Positions 17,123 through 25,531 of a DNA stretch of 26,054 nucleotides are shown in pieces. The notes beneath the pieces are model-generated. The model was not told the origin of the DNA and made no database searches. It was given only the letters and a program-made list of their open reading frames with translations. Where the stretch lies: contig JBDNBY010000045.1 of the NCBI GenBank assembly GCA_039767595.1, forward strand, positions 1 to 26,054. The letters run 5' to 3'. Position 1 is the first letter of the stretch. The number at the start of each line of letters is the position of its first letter. A program made the translations under genes and the position numbers. The stretch comes from JBDNBY01 sp039767595 (lineage in GTDB: Bacteria > Pseudomonadota > Alphaproteobacteria > Rhodobacterales > Rhodobacteraceae).

Positions 17123-18516
17123 TGGCAAAACGGACCGATTATATTTGCTCGGCCTGCGGGTCTGTGACGCAAAAATGGGCCGGACAATGCGATAATTGCG
17201 GCGAGTGGAACACCATATCGCTAGATGTTGCGGCGCAAACGGGCCCTAAGAAAACCTCATTAGGCCGCGCCAAGGGCAATATGTTAGCCCTGACCGACCT
17301 ACAAGCGCATGAAGAGCCTGCACCGCGCAGCCTGAGCGGGATTGACGAGCTGGACCGCGTCTTGGGCGGCGGGCTTGTGCAAGGGTCGGCCACATTGGTT
17401 GGCGGCGATCCGGGGATCGGAAAATCTACATTGCTGCTACAAGCCGTGGCCCATTTTGCGAAAAAAGGCCTGCGCACAATATATATTTCAGGCGAGGAAA
17501 GCACCGCCCAAGTGCGCATGCGCGCCCATCGCCTTGGGCTTGAGAATGCCCCAGTCGAGCTGGCCTCTGATGGCAATTTGCGCAATATTTTGACAACTCT
17601 TGAGACCGAAAAACCCGATCTGGTCATCATCGATTCCATTCAAACCATGTGGGCCGATCATATCGAGAGCGCCCCTGGCTCTGTAAGCCAAGTGCGGGCC
17701 TGTGCCCACGAACTGACCAGCTTTGCCAAGCGGCGCAATGTCGCCGTGATCCTTGTGGGTCATGTCACCAAAGAGGGGCAATTGGCCGGCCCCCGCGTGG
17801 TCGAGCATATGGTTGACACTGTGCTCTATTTCGAAGGCGAGCGCGGCCACCATTTTCGCATCATGCGCGCCGTGAAAAACCGCTTTGGCGCTGCCGGTGA
17901 AATTGGCGTGTTTGAAATGACGTCCAAAGGATTGGCCGAAGTTGGCAATCCCTCTGCGCTGTTTCTCTCGGAACGCGGCCAAGCCGTGCCGGGGGCGGCT
18001 GTTTTTGCAGGGATCGAAGGCACGCGGCCAGTTTTAGTTGAATTTCAAGCCCTTGTCGCTCCATCCTCAACGGCGCAGCCGCGGCGCGCTGTGATTGGAT
18101 GGGACAGTGCGCGTTTGTCGATGATATTGGCCGTCCTTGAGGCGCGCTGCGGCATTCCCTTTGCGGGGATGGATGTCTATTTGAACGTGGCCGGTGGCAT
18201 GAAGGTCAATGAACCTGCCGCAGATCTGGCCGTTGCGGCCGCGCTTTTGAGTGCGCGCGAGAACATGACCCTACCGCCCGATTGCGTGGTTTACGGGGAA
18301 ATTAGCCTATCTGGCGCGCTGCGCCCCGTCAGCCAAACCGAAAACCGCTTGAAAGAGGCGCAAAAGCTTGGTTTTAAAACGGCCATCGGCCCTCAAGGGG
18401 GCAAAGGAGCCACACCAAAGGATATTCCCCTTTCTCTATATGGTGATTTGACTGAATTTATTGCAAAGACGTTCGGGGACGTCACGACAACAACACACGA
18501 GACGGAAGAAGAGTAA
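17122..18516 (+). CDS. radA: DNA repair protein RadA
   Basis: RecA-like ATPase that promotes branch migration and processing of recombination intermediates. 464 residues in the standard order: zinc finger with C9, C12, C23 and C26; Walker A GGDPGIGKST (94-103); Walker B DLVIIDSIQTM (166-176); the RadA-specific KNRFG (252-256); and a Lon-like C-terminal domain from about 270. The one-base overlap with the ATPase gene and the two-base gap to cvpA place it in one run of genes, although the functions are unrelated. Confidence 0.97.
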   Translation: MAKRTDYICSACGSVTQKWAGQCDNCGEWNTISLDVAAQTGPKKTSLGRAKGNMLALTDLQAHEEPAPRSLSGIDELDRVLGGGLVQGSATLVGGDPGIGKSTLLLQAVAHFAKKGLRTIYISGEESTAQVRMRAHRLGLENAPVELASDGNLRNILTTLETEKPDLVIIDSIQTMWADHIESAPGSVSQVRACAHELTSFAKRRNVAVILVGHVTKEGQLAGPRVVEHMVDTVLYFEGERGHHFRIMRAVKNRFGAAGEIGVFEMTSKGLAEVGNPSALFLSERGQAVPGAAVFAGIEGTRPVLVEFQALVAPSSTAQPRRAVIGWDSARLSMILAVLEARCGIPFAGMDVYLNVAGGMKVNEPAADLAVAAALLSARENMTLPPDCVVYGEISLSGALRPVSQTENRLKEAQKLGFKTAIGPQGGKGATPKDIPLSLYGDLTEFIAKTFGDVTTTTHETEEE

Positions 18517-18518
18517 AT

Positions 18519-19088
18519 ATGGAGACAGTGACTTGGGTAGATGGTGTCGTATTGGGGATTTGCCTCTTGTCAGCCTTTTTAGGCATGGCGCGCGGTATGG
18601 TACGCGAAGTGATGACCATTTTGGCGTGGATCGCCGCGCTCTTTGTGGCGTTTTTGTTTGCCCCGATGTTGCAGCCAATGGTCACCGAAATTCCATATAT
18701 CGGCACCTATCTTGAAGGCAGTTGCGAGCTTTCGATGATCTTATCTTATATCGTTGTGTTTGCGATTTCTCTTGCGATCATCTCTTTGTTTTCGCCGCTT
18801 CTCTCGACGTTTATTCGCGGGACGAGCTTTGATAAAATTGACCGTGCGTTAGGCTTTATCTTTGGGTTTGCGCGGGGGTTGGCCATTGTAATTGCTGGTC
18901 TTTATGTCTATTCGATCGCCCTGCCGTCACAGGGGTTTGCCGAAGTTGATAATAGCAAATCCAACGAACTGTTTGGATCAGTTGTCGCAAACATCTCGCA
19001 AAATGATACTGCTGAAATGTTGGGTTGGGTGACATATCGGTATGACAACATCATTGGTGCATGCCAAGACACCGGCACCTCTGCATAA
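18519..19088 (+). CDS. cvpA: CvpA family membrane protein
   Basis: 189 residues starting METVTWVDGVVLGICLLSAF. Four hydrophobic segments in the first 130 residues, with GMARGMVREVM and the FDKIDRALGFIFGFARGL motif between and before them, identify the CvpA family (colicin V production, implicated in envelope and purine-related phenotypes). The C-terminal tail is soluble and short. It starts two bases after radA and precedes purF, the same neighbour as in E. coli. Confidence 0.92.
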   Translation: METVTWVDGVVLGICLLSAFLGMARGMVREVMTILAWIAALFVAFLFAPMLQPMVTEIPYIGTYLEGSCELSMILSYIVVFAISLAIISLFSPLLSTFIRGTSFDKIDRALGFIFGFARGLAIVIAGLYVYSIALPSQGFAEVDNSKSNELFGSVVANISQNDTAEMLGWVTYRYDNIIGACQDTGTSA

Positions 19089-19132
19089 AACTTTGCGCTG
19101 CGCGCTGTGCCACATCCAAACGGAAAATTGTG

Positions 19133-20680
19133 ATGTATTGGGGTGACAAACGCCCAACGACCAACTATGTGGGGCAAGCAAATGCAAGCTGTGGAGTCGA
19201 CCCTTTGGACACACCCTTTTTTAGCCACCCATTCGATGATGATAAACTGCGCGAGGAATGCGGCGTGTTCGGGGTCGTGGGCCTGACAGACGCATCGAAA
19301 CTCGTGGCCTTGGGGCTGCACGCGCTGCAACACCGCGGCCAAGAGGCAGGCGGGATCGTGGCCTATGACCAAGAGCGCGGCTTTAACTCGGCCCATAGAT
19401 TTGGCTATGTGCGGGATAATTTCACCTCAGAAGGGGTGATGTCCACTGTCCCCGGCGATATCGCGATTGGGCATGTACGGTATTCAACCGCTGGCTCAAA
19501 AGGGCAAACGGCGATCCGCGATGTTCAGCCGTTTTTCGGCGAATTTGAAATGGGCGGGGCGGCCATCGCGCACAACGGCAACATCACCAATGCAGATGCG
19601 CTGCGCAAAGAGTTGGTCAATCGCGGCTCAATCTTTCAATCCTCCTCTGATAGTGAGTGTATCATTCATCTGATGGCCCGCTCGCTTCAGCAATCTATTC
19701 CCGAGCGCGTCAAAGACGCCCTGCGCCGTGTCGAAGGCGCCTTTTCGGTGGTGGCGATGACCCGCTCCAAATTGATCGGTGTGCGCGATCCTCTGGGTGT
19801 GCGCCCGTTGGTGATTGGAAAATTGGGCGACGGCCATGTCCTGAGCTCGGAAACCTGTGCGTTGGATATCATTGGCGCCGAATTTGTCCGCGAAGTCGAT
19901 CCTGGTGAAATGGTCTTGATCACCAATGGCACCATCCAAAGCCACCGCCCCTTTGCGCCGCAGCCTTCGCGGTTTTGCATTTTTGAGCATGTCTATTTCT
20001 CGCGCCCCGATAGCACCATCGGCGGCACATCCGTCTATGAAACACGCCGGCGCATTGGCGTTGAATTGGCCAAAGAGGCCCCCGTGGATGCAGACCTCGT
20101 TTGCCCCGTGCCTGATAGTGGCACACCAGCGGCCATTGGCTATTCTCAGCAAAGCGACATCCCCTTTGCCATGGGGATTATTCGCAATCAATATACCGGC
20201 CGGACCTTTATCGAACCGAATGAACAAATCCGAAATATGGGCGTTCGGCTAAAACTTAATGTCAATCGTGCGTTAGTAAAAGACAAGCGCGTCATTCTCG
20301 TGGACGATAGCGTTGTGCGCGGCACGACCAGCCGCAAGATCAAAGAGATGATCTTGGACGCTGGCGCCGCTGAAGTGCACTTTCGCATCGCGTCGCCCCC
20401 GACGGCATGGCCGTGCTTTTACGGAGTAGACACCCCAGATCGGGAAAAGCTATTGGCAGCGACGATGACAGAAGAGCAAATGAAAGACTACCTCAGCGTA
20501 GACTCGCTCAAATTTATATCGCTTGATGGCCTTTATCGTGCCGCAGGCGAAGAAAACGGGCGCTCGTCGACATGCCCGCAGTTCTGTGATGCATGTTTCT
20601 CAGGCGAATATCCTGTGTCTCCTTCGGATATGATTTCCAAAGGGTTCAAGACAAAGGATGCGCAGGATGTGGATCGATAA
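19133..20680 (+). CDS. purF: Amidophosphoribosyltransferase
   Basis: First committed enzyme of purine synthesis: glutamine plus PRPP gives phosphoribosylamine. From ATG 19133 it has 515 residues. The N-terminal nucleophile of the mature glutaminase is C43 in EECGVFGVVG, so the first 42 residues would be an unusually long propeptide for the Bacillus-type enzyme. PRPP motif: RVILVDDSVVRGTTSRKI. Cysteines in FCIFEHVYFSRPDS, AWPCFYGVDTP and CPQFCDACFSGEYP match the 4Fe-4S ligands of the B. subtilis class, so an oxygen-sensitive cluster is expected. The frame is open further upstream into cvpA (to 19061). ATG 19133 was chosen because it clears cvpA and has GGAAAA in front; a start at the in-frame TTG about 75 bases later is conceivable. 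Confidence 0.95.
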   Translation: MYWGDKRPTTNYVGQANASCGVDPLDTPFFSHPFDDDKLREECGVFGVVGLTDASKLVALGLHALQHRGQEAGGIVAYDQERGFNSAHRFGYVRDNFTSEGVMSTVPGDIAIGHVRYSTAGSKGQTAIRDVQPFFGEFEMGGAAIAHNGNITNADALRKELVNRGSIFQSSSDSECIIHLMARSLQQSIPERVKDALRRVEGAFSVVAMTRSKLIGVRDPLGVRPLVIGKLGDGHVLSSETCALDIIGAEFVREVDPGEMVLITNGTIQSHRPFAPQPSRFCIFEHVYFSRPDSTIGGTSVYETRRRIGVELAKEAPVDADLVCPVPDSGTPAAIGYSQQSDIPFAMGIIRNQYTGRTFIEPNEQIRNMGVRLKLNVNRALVKDKRVILVDDSVVRGTTSRKIKEMILDAGAAEVHFRIASPPTAWPCFYGVDTPDREKLLAATMTEEQMKDYLSVDSLKFISLDGLYRAAGEENGRSSTCPQFCDACFSGEYPVSPSDMISKGFKTKDAQDVDR

Positions 20681-21239
20681 GTTTTTAGGTCGCCCTGCGG
20701 AGCCTGACCTCGACCTATCGCCAAAACCCGCGGCTGCGGAGGATGCGTTTTGGACGAGTTTGCGCAATGGATCCCTGACATGCCGCTGCTGCGATCTGGC
20801 CGTGCGCGATCTGCTCAGCCTTGCCTATCCGGCCCCCGGCATTTGGGCGCTCGAAGCCGCCCCGCAAGACAACAGTGCCTTTTCATTTGAGGCGCATACG
20901 ATTTTAACAGATGATTTTTGTGCGGTAGATGGACATCTCTTTGTCCGCGCCGTGATGGAATTTCCGTTGACGGGCCACGATACCCCACTGCTCATTGGCG
21001 TGTGGGGCACTCTATCGCGTCCGAACTTTGAAACATTCTACCGCGATTTTGAAACACAGGCCCAAGGCCGTTTGCCCATGATGTTTTCATGGCTCTCAAA
21101 CCCCGTGCCACCGGGCGGAAAAGTACCCGAACCTTGCGCCTTGCAACCTTTGGCCGGCACCATGCGCCCGCGGATGATGTTTGCGGATCCTCAAAACCCG
21201 TGGGGTATTGCTCAAATCGACGGGTTAGATGCCACGTAA
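20667..21239 (+). CDS. DUF2199 family protein
   Basis: About 190 residues, no membrane segment. A Cys-rich patch (TCRCCD) is followed by the signature region DDFCAVDGHLFVRAVMEFPL, and then LLIGVWGTLSRPNFETFY, which is characteristic of DUF2199; function unknown. It overlaps the end of purF by 14 bases. ATG 20667 is preferred because AAAGG (20653-20657) is nine bases upstream; ATG 20658 in the same frame lies directly against that site. Ends at TAA 21237-21239. The following 70 bases hold no clear terminator or promoter. Confidence 0.75.
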   Translation: MWIDKFLGRPAEPDLDLSPKPAAAEDAFWTSLRNGSLTCRCCDLAVRDLLSLAYPAPGIWALEAAPQDNSAFSFEAHTILTDDFCAVDGHLFVRAVMEFPLTGHDTPLLIGVWGTLSRPNFETFYRDFETQAQGRLPMMFSWLSNPVPPGGKVPEPCALQPLAGTMRPRMMFADPQNPWGIAQIDGLDAT

Positions 21240-21309
21240 TTGTGCGACATGCTGGCGAAATTTGGTCACATCGTGAAAGAGACTTGACCTAAGCGCCCAG
21301 TCATATCAG

Positions 21310-21969
21310 ATGCAAACTATGACTGAGAAAACTGCTTTAATCACAGGGGCGTCGCGTGGTCTTGGCTATGCGTTGGCTCTGGCACTGGCCCCGCATTACC
21401 ACATCATCGCCGTCGCCCGCACCGTTGGCGGCCTAGAAGAGCTTGACGACGCTATCAAAGCCAAGGGCGGACAGGCCACCCTCGCCCCAATGGACGTATG
21501 CACAGCCGAGGCGATGGCGCAACTGTGCCGATCCATCTATGATCGCTGGGGCGCGCTTGATCTATGGGCCCATTGCGCCATCCACGCGGCCCCTTTAACG
21601 CCTGTGTCCTCGATCGATGAAAAGGATATGGCCAAGTCGATCAACACCAACATCACTGCAACAAGCCGCTTGATCCCCTATGTCAGTCCCCTCTTGGGCA
21701 GCGAAGGGCGTGCCGTCTTTTTCGATGATACACATGTCAAAGATAAATTTCATAGCAGCTACGGCGCCACCAAAGGGGCGCAAATCGCGATGGCGCGCAG
21801 TTGGCAGACCGAAACGAAAAACACCGGCCCCCGCGTCGACATCACCGCCCCCGCACCGATGGCAACCGCCACGCGCGCGCGTTTTTATCCCGGCGAAGAT
21901 CGCAGCACTTTAACCGACGCGCAAAATGTTGCACAACAGATCATAAGTGATCTCGCATTAATCCCTTAG
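21310..21969 (+). CDS. Short-chain dehydrogenase/reductase family protein, atypical active site
   Basis: 219 residues with a Rossmann fold: TGASRGLG (12-19) binds the dinucleotide, MDVCTAE (61-67) follows the adenine-contact strand, and Y151/K155 in SSYGATK match the catalytic YxxxK. Two parts deviate. The usual NNAG is replaced by AHCAIH around 87-92. The position of the catalytic serine, about 13 before the tyrosine, lies in FFDDT (137-141). It may be a divergent enzyme or an NAD(P)-binding protein; the substrate cannot be guessed. A second start, ATG 21319, lies three codons in. It precedes surE by 12 bases on the same strand. Confidence 0.85.
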   Translation: MQTMTEKTALITGASRGLGYALALALAPHYHIIAVARTVGGLEELDDAIKAKGGQATLAPMDVCTAEAMAQLCRSIYDRWGALDLWAHCAIHAAPLTPVSSIDEKDMAKSINTNITATSRLIPYVSPLLGSEGRAVFFDDTHVKDKFHSSYGATKGAQIAMARSWQTETKNTGPRVDITAPAPMATATRARFYPGEDRSTLTDAQNVAQQIISDLALIP

Positions 21970-21981
21970 AAAGCAGGCGCC

Positions 21982-22767
21982 ATGAAAATTTTAATCACCA
22001 ATGATGATGGTATTCAGGCGCCTGGTCTTCAATCCCTGATCCGCATTGCGCAAAATTTGACTGATCCATCTAATATTTGGGTTGTCGCACCTATGGTTGA
22101 ACAATCTGGTGTGGGGCATTGCATCTCGTATACGGCGCCCATGCGCGTGCACCAAACAGCGCCCCAAAGCTATGCGATCCAAGGCTATCCGGCCGATTGC
22201 GTCATCGCCGGCCTGCACGAAATTGCCAAGGAGGTTGAATTTGATGTGGTCCTCTCAGGTGTGAATGCCGGTAATAACTCAGCCGAAAATGCCGCCTATT
22301 CTGGCACGCTGGGCGCCGCAATGGAGGCCGCGTTGCAGGGCCAGTTGGGCATTGCGGTCTCGCAATTCTTTGGCCCCAACAACAAGCACCTTGCAAACCC
22401 ATATGAAGCGGCCGAGGCCAATGGCGCCGCCCTCATTCGCGCGATTATCCACATTGACAAAACTCGGGACACCGCCGCGCAATACCGATCATTCTATAAC
22501 GTCAATATCCCGCCAGTGGCCGCCAATGACGTCAAAGGTCACCGCGTCGTCCCCCAAGGGCGTCGCCCCACCGGTGGTATGCAATCTGAGGCGCAAACAT
22601 CCCCCTCGGGACGTAAATTTATTTGGATCAAAGGTGCCCCTCAACATGATCCAGGCGTCGGCGAAACGGATGTCGCCGTGAACGTAGAGGGCTATATCTC
22701 GGTCACGCCAATGCGCGCAGATTTCACAGATTACACCGAACTTCAAAGGATTGCCGCCCAATTATGA
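21982..22767 (+). CDS. surE: 5'/3'-nucleotidase SurE
   Basis: Metal-dependent survival protein that removes phosphate from nucleoside monophosphates. 261 residues, family length. ITNDDGIQAPGL supplies metal ligands D8 and D9, the QSG of APMVEQSGVGH supplies S42, and SGVNAGNN (92-99) supplies N96. The C-terminal ISVTPMRADFTDY is typical. ATG 21982 has GCAGG five bases upstream. The stop overlaps the pcm start by ATGA, so the two are translationally coupled. Confidence 0.97.
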   Translation: MKILITNDDGIQAPGLQSLIRIAQNLTDPSNIWVVAPMVEQSGVGHCISYTAPMRVHQTAPQSYAIQGYPADCVIAGLHEIAKEVEFDVVLSGVNAGNNSAENAAYSGTLGAAMEAALQGQLGIAVSQFFGPNNKHLANPYEAAEANGAALIRAIIHIDKTRDTAAQYRSFYNVNIPPVAANDVKGHRVVPQGRRPTGGMQSEAQTSPSGRKFIWIKGAPQHDPGVGETDVAVNVEGYISVTPMRADFTDYTELQRIAAQL

Positions 22768-23408
22768 CCATGACGCCCGAACAAAAAATGCAGTTTCTGT
22801 TCACGCTGCGCAACAAGGGCGTCATCGACAAGGCCGTTCTCGAAGCGATGGAGCGCACGGATCGCCAGCTTTTTGTCAAAGGGTTCTTTGCCGATCGCGC
22901 CTATGATGACGAGCCGCTGCCCATCGCATGCGGGCAAACGATATCCCAGCCCTCGATGGTCGGTTTGATGATCCAAGCCCTCCAAGTCGCCAAACGTCAT
23001 ACCGTTTTGGATATTGGTACGGGATCGGGCTATCAGGCCACCGTGCTCAGCCATTTGGGCCGCCGCGTCTATACCATAGATCGCCACGCCCGCCTCATTC
23101 GCGAGGCGCAGGAAAAATTTGATCACCTAGGTCTCCTCAATGTAATATCCATTATTGCGGACGGAGTGCATGGCACCGCAGAACATACTGAATTTGATAG
23201 AATAATCGTTGGCGCCGCGGCAGAAGATATCCCGCACGCTCTGTTGAAACAATTACGAATGGGCGGTGTTCTGGTCATGCCGATTGGCCCCGCCGACACC
23301 ACGCAAACTTTGCTGCGCGTGACAAAAACAGACGATGGCATCGAATATGAAGAATTACGCGAAGTTCGTTTCATGCCCCTCGTTGAAGGAATTGCACAAA
23401 ATGGTTAA
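22764..23408 (+). CDS. pcm: Protein-L-isoaspartate O-methyltransferase
   Basis: Repairs isoaspartyl damage in aged proteins with S-adenosylmethionine. 214 residues. Visible: the substrate loop GQTISQP (57-63), SAM motif I VLDIGTGSGYQ (81-91), DRIIVGAAAEDIP and MGGVLVMPIG for the later motifs, and the C-terminal RFMPLVEG. ATG 22764 lies in the surE stop overlap; ATG 22770 is two codons further. The surE-pcm-nlpD order is the one known from many Proteobacteria. Confidence 0.97.
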   Translation: MTMTPEQKMQFLFTLRNKGVIDKAVLEAMERTDRQLFVKGFFADRAYDDEPLPIACGQTISQPSMVGLMIQALQVAKRHTVLDIGTGSGYQATVLSHLGRRVYTIDRHARLIREAQEKFDHLGLLNVISIIADGVHGTAEHTEFDRIIVGAAAEDIPHALLKQLRMGGVLVMPIGPADTTQTLLRVTKTDDGIEYEELREVRFMPLVEGIAQNG

Positions 23409-23438
23409 GTATACGCGACAAGCACGAGGTTCGAGCAC

Positions 23439-24653
23439 ATGAATTTTACATCCCCTTTGTCCGCGATGATGGTCTGTTCTCTCGCTCTGATGGGCTGCAT
23501 TGGGCCAAATGATTTTGATTTGCGCTCTAGCTTAGGATCCAATTTTGGCACGTCCGACGCGGCTAGCACGGCACAAGCCAAACGCCCATCCCCCAATGAG
23601 ATGGGCATTATCTCTTATCCCAATTACCAAGTCGCCGTTGCCAAACGGGGGGATACAGTGAAATCGCTCTCTGACAGGCTGGGCATTGATGCAACGGCAC
23701 TTGCACAACATAATGCGATCGCCGCAAATGCACCGCTGCGCGCGGGGGATGTGATCCTCCTGCCCGAGGAGATGCGCATTTCGACCACCTCCGACGTGCA
23801 GATCACACAAACCGATCCGTTGCCCTCGAGCGCGCTACCCTCCCAAGTGGATGTAACTGAATTGGCGGGCACCGCCTTGGACGAGCTAGAGGCCGAAAGT
23901 ACCGCAACCCCAACGGCCCAAGCGCCCAAACCAGCCCCGAGCGTTCAACAAGCCAAAGATCCCAGTTCTCTTGGCTTTGAGCCGATCCGGCACAAAGTAA
24001 AGCGCGGAGAGACGGCCTTTACCATTTCTCGCCTTTATAATGTGACGATCAAAGCGCTCAGCGAATGGAACAACTTGGACGCCAATCTCACGATCCGCGA
24101 GGGGCAATTCCTCTTGGTGCCATTGCCCGTGGACCAAGCGCCACGCCCAACCAAGGCAGAGGCGCCCGGTCAATCTGTCACGCCCGTTCCACCCAGCGCC
24201 GCAGCGCCCCTACCTGTGGACGAAGACCCCGCTCTGAGTACACCTGCGCCTACTCAAACCGCCACGGCCCCTGCCCCTGCTGAGCCGCACAAAGCCAGCA
24301 ATGCCGCCAAAATGCTTCAGCCGACGCGCGGCTCAATCGTTGTTGATTTTGGCCAATCCGGTAATGAAGGCATCGATATCGGGGGCGCCGTTGGGGCATC
24401 TGTGGTGGCCGCTGATGCCGGCCGCATCGCCGCTGTGACCAAAGACTCCGATCAAGTGACGATCATTGTGATCAAACACGCCAATAACCTGCTCACCGTC
24501 TATGCCAATGTCGAAGATGTGGCCGTCGACAAAGGGGACAGCGTGGCCAAAGGGCAAATCATTGGCGTCGTGGCCGAGGCGAACAACAGCCAGCTGCATT
24601 TCGAAGTGCGCGACGGGTTTGACGCGCTCGATCCCAAGGATTTCATTCAATAA
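23439..24653 (+). CDS. nlpD: NlpD-like lipoprotein, two LysM domains and degenerate LytM (M23) domain
   Basis: 404 residues. A lipoprotein signal peptide ends in LMGC (C20 lipidated). LysM domains at about 63-109 and 184-229 bind peptidoglycan; Pro/Ala-rich linkers separate them from an M23/LytM domain at about 295-402. The zinc and catalytic residues are largely gone: N309 stands where the HxxxD histidine should be (D313 remains), YANV (N357) replaces YAHL, and QLH replaces HLH (Q385; H387 remains). This pattern is known in E. coli NlpD and EnvC, which activate amidases rather than cleave peptidoglycan, so an amidase-activating role in cell division is the best guess. Start ATG 23439 has GAGG about nine bases upstream. 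It ends 26 bases from the convergent ATPase gene, with no terminator visible between. Confidence 0.9.
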   Translation: MNFTSPLSAMMVCSLALMGCIGPNDFDLRSSLGSNFGTSDAASTAQAKRPSPNEMGIISYPNYQVAVAKRGDTVKSLSDRLGIDATALAQHNAIAANAPLRAGDVILLPEEMRISTTSDVQITQTDPLPSSALPSQVDVTELAGTALDELEAESTATPTAQAPKPAPSVQQAKDPSSLGFEPIRHKVKRGETAFTISRLYNVTIKALSEWNNLDANLTIREGQFLLVPLPVDQAPRPTKAEAPGQSVTPVPPSAAAPLPVDEDPALSTPAPTQTATAPAPAEPHKASNAAKMLQPTRGSIVVDFGQSGNEGIDIGGAVGASVVAADAGRIAAVTKDSDQVTIIVIKHANNLLTVYANVEDVAVDKGDSVAKGQIIGVVAEANNSQLHFEVRDGFDALDPKDFIQ

Positions 24654-24679
24654 TGGCATAGGTCGCCGTATCGAGCGGT

Positions 24680-25531
24680 CTAGCCATTCACTGGGATCCC
24701 ATGCCGTCCAGCGAGATCGCAGAAAAACTGCCACGCCACGCGGCCAGACCGGCTGCCGCGTGTGGCCTGCCATTCAATCGCTTGGGCGCGCAGATCCTCT
24801 GCACTGATGCTCAGATCATAGTGATCGCAATATCCTTGGATCATGGCGAGGTAATCCTCTTGCGAAATGGGATGAAAGCCCAACCACAACCCAAATCTGT
24901 CAGACAATGAGACCTTCTCATCCACTGCCTCGGATGGGGAAATCGCACTGGAGCGTTCGTTTTCAATCATGTCGCGCGGCATTAAGTGCCGCCGATTGGA
25001 TGTCGCATAGAGGAGCACATTTTCCGGCCGCCCCGCCAGACCGCCATCTAAGACGGCCTTGAGGGATTTGTAATGTTGGTCATCATGCGAAAAGCTCAAG
25101 TCATCACAAAAGAGCACAAATCGATGTGCTGATGGCGCCAACAGATCAAGCAAACGACCTACCGATGGCAGATCCTCGCGCAACAGCTCCACCAGCTTAA
25201 GCGTGTGACCTTTTGCACATAGATCGGCATGGATTGCCTTGATAATACTTGATTTTCCAGTACCACGCGCACCCCAAAGAAGGGCGTTGTTGGCGCCATA
25301 GCCTTGGGCAAATTGCTCCGTATTGCGCATCAACGTATCGCGGGCGCGGTCAATCCCCTTGAGCAAAGCCAGCTCAACATGCGCAGTTTTGGCAATGGGG
25401 GTTAACCGATCAGGATCGGCGTGCCACACAAAGGCATCAGCCTGATCAAAGTCAGGTGTCACCGCCGGCGCCGGCGCCATCCTCTCGAGCGCGCGCGCAA
25501 TGCGATCGAGCTGAGAGGCATGTTCACTCAT
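24680..25531 (-). CDS. AAA ATPase, DUF815 family
   Basis: 283 residues, cytoplasmic. Walker A GARGTGKSS (87-95), Walker B RFVLFCDDLSF (137-147) and sensor-1 ATSNRRHL (N179 region) are intact, followed by DMIENE and SLSDRFGLWLGF with a likely arginine finger. This matches the DUF815 group of single-domain ATPases, whose role is unknown. The ATG at 25531 overlaps the tatC stop (ATGA), so it is co-translated with tatC. Its 3' end faces nlpD. Confidence 0.88.
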   Translation of the reverse strand: MSEHASQLDRIARALERMAPAPAVTPDFDQADAFVWHADPDRLTPIAKTAHVELALLKGIDRARDTLMRNTEQFAQGYGANNALLWGARGTGKSSIIKAIHADLCAKGHTLKLVELLREDLPSVGRLLDLLAPSAHRFVLFCDDLSFSHDDQHYKSLKAVLDGGLAGRPENVLLYATSNRRHLMPRDMIENERSSAISPSEAVDEKVSLSDRFGLWLGFHPISQEDYLAMIQGYCDHYDLSISAEDLRAQAIEWQATRGSRSGRVAWQFFCDLAGRHGIPVNG

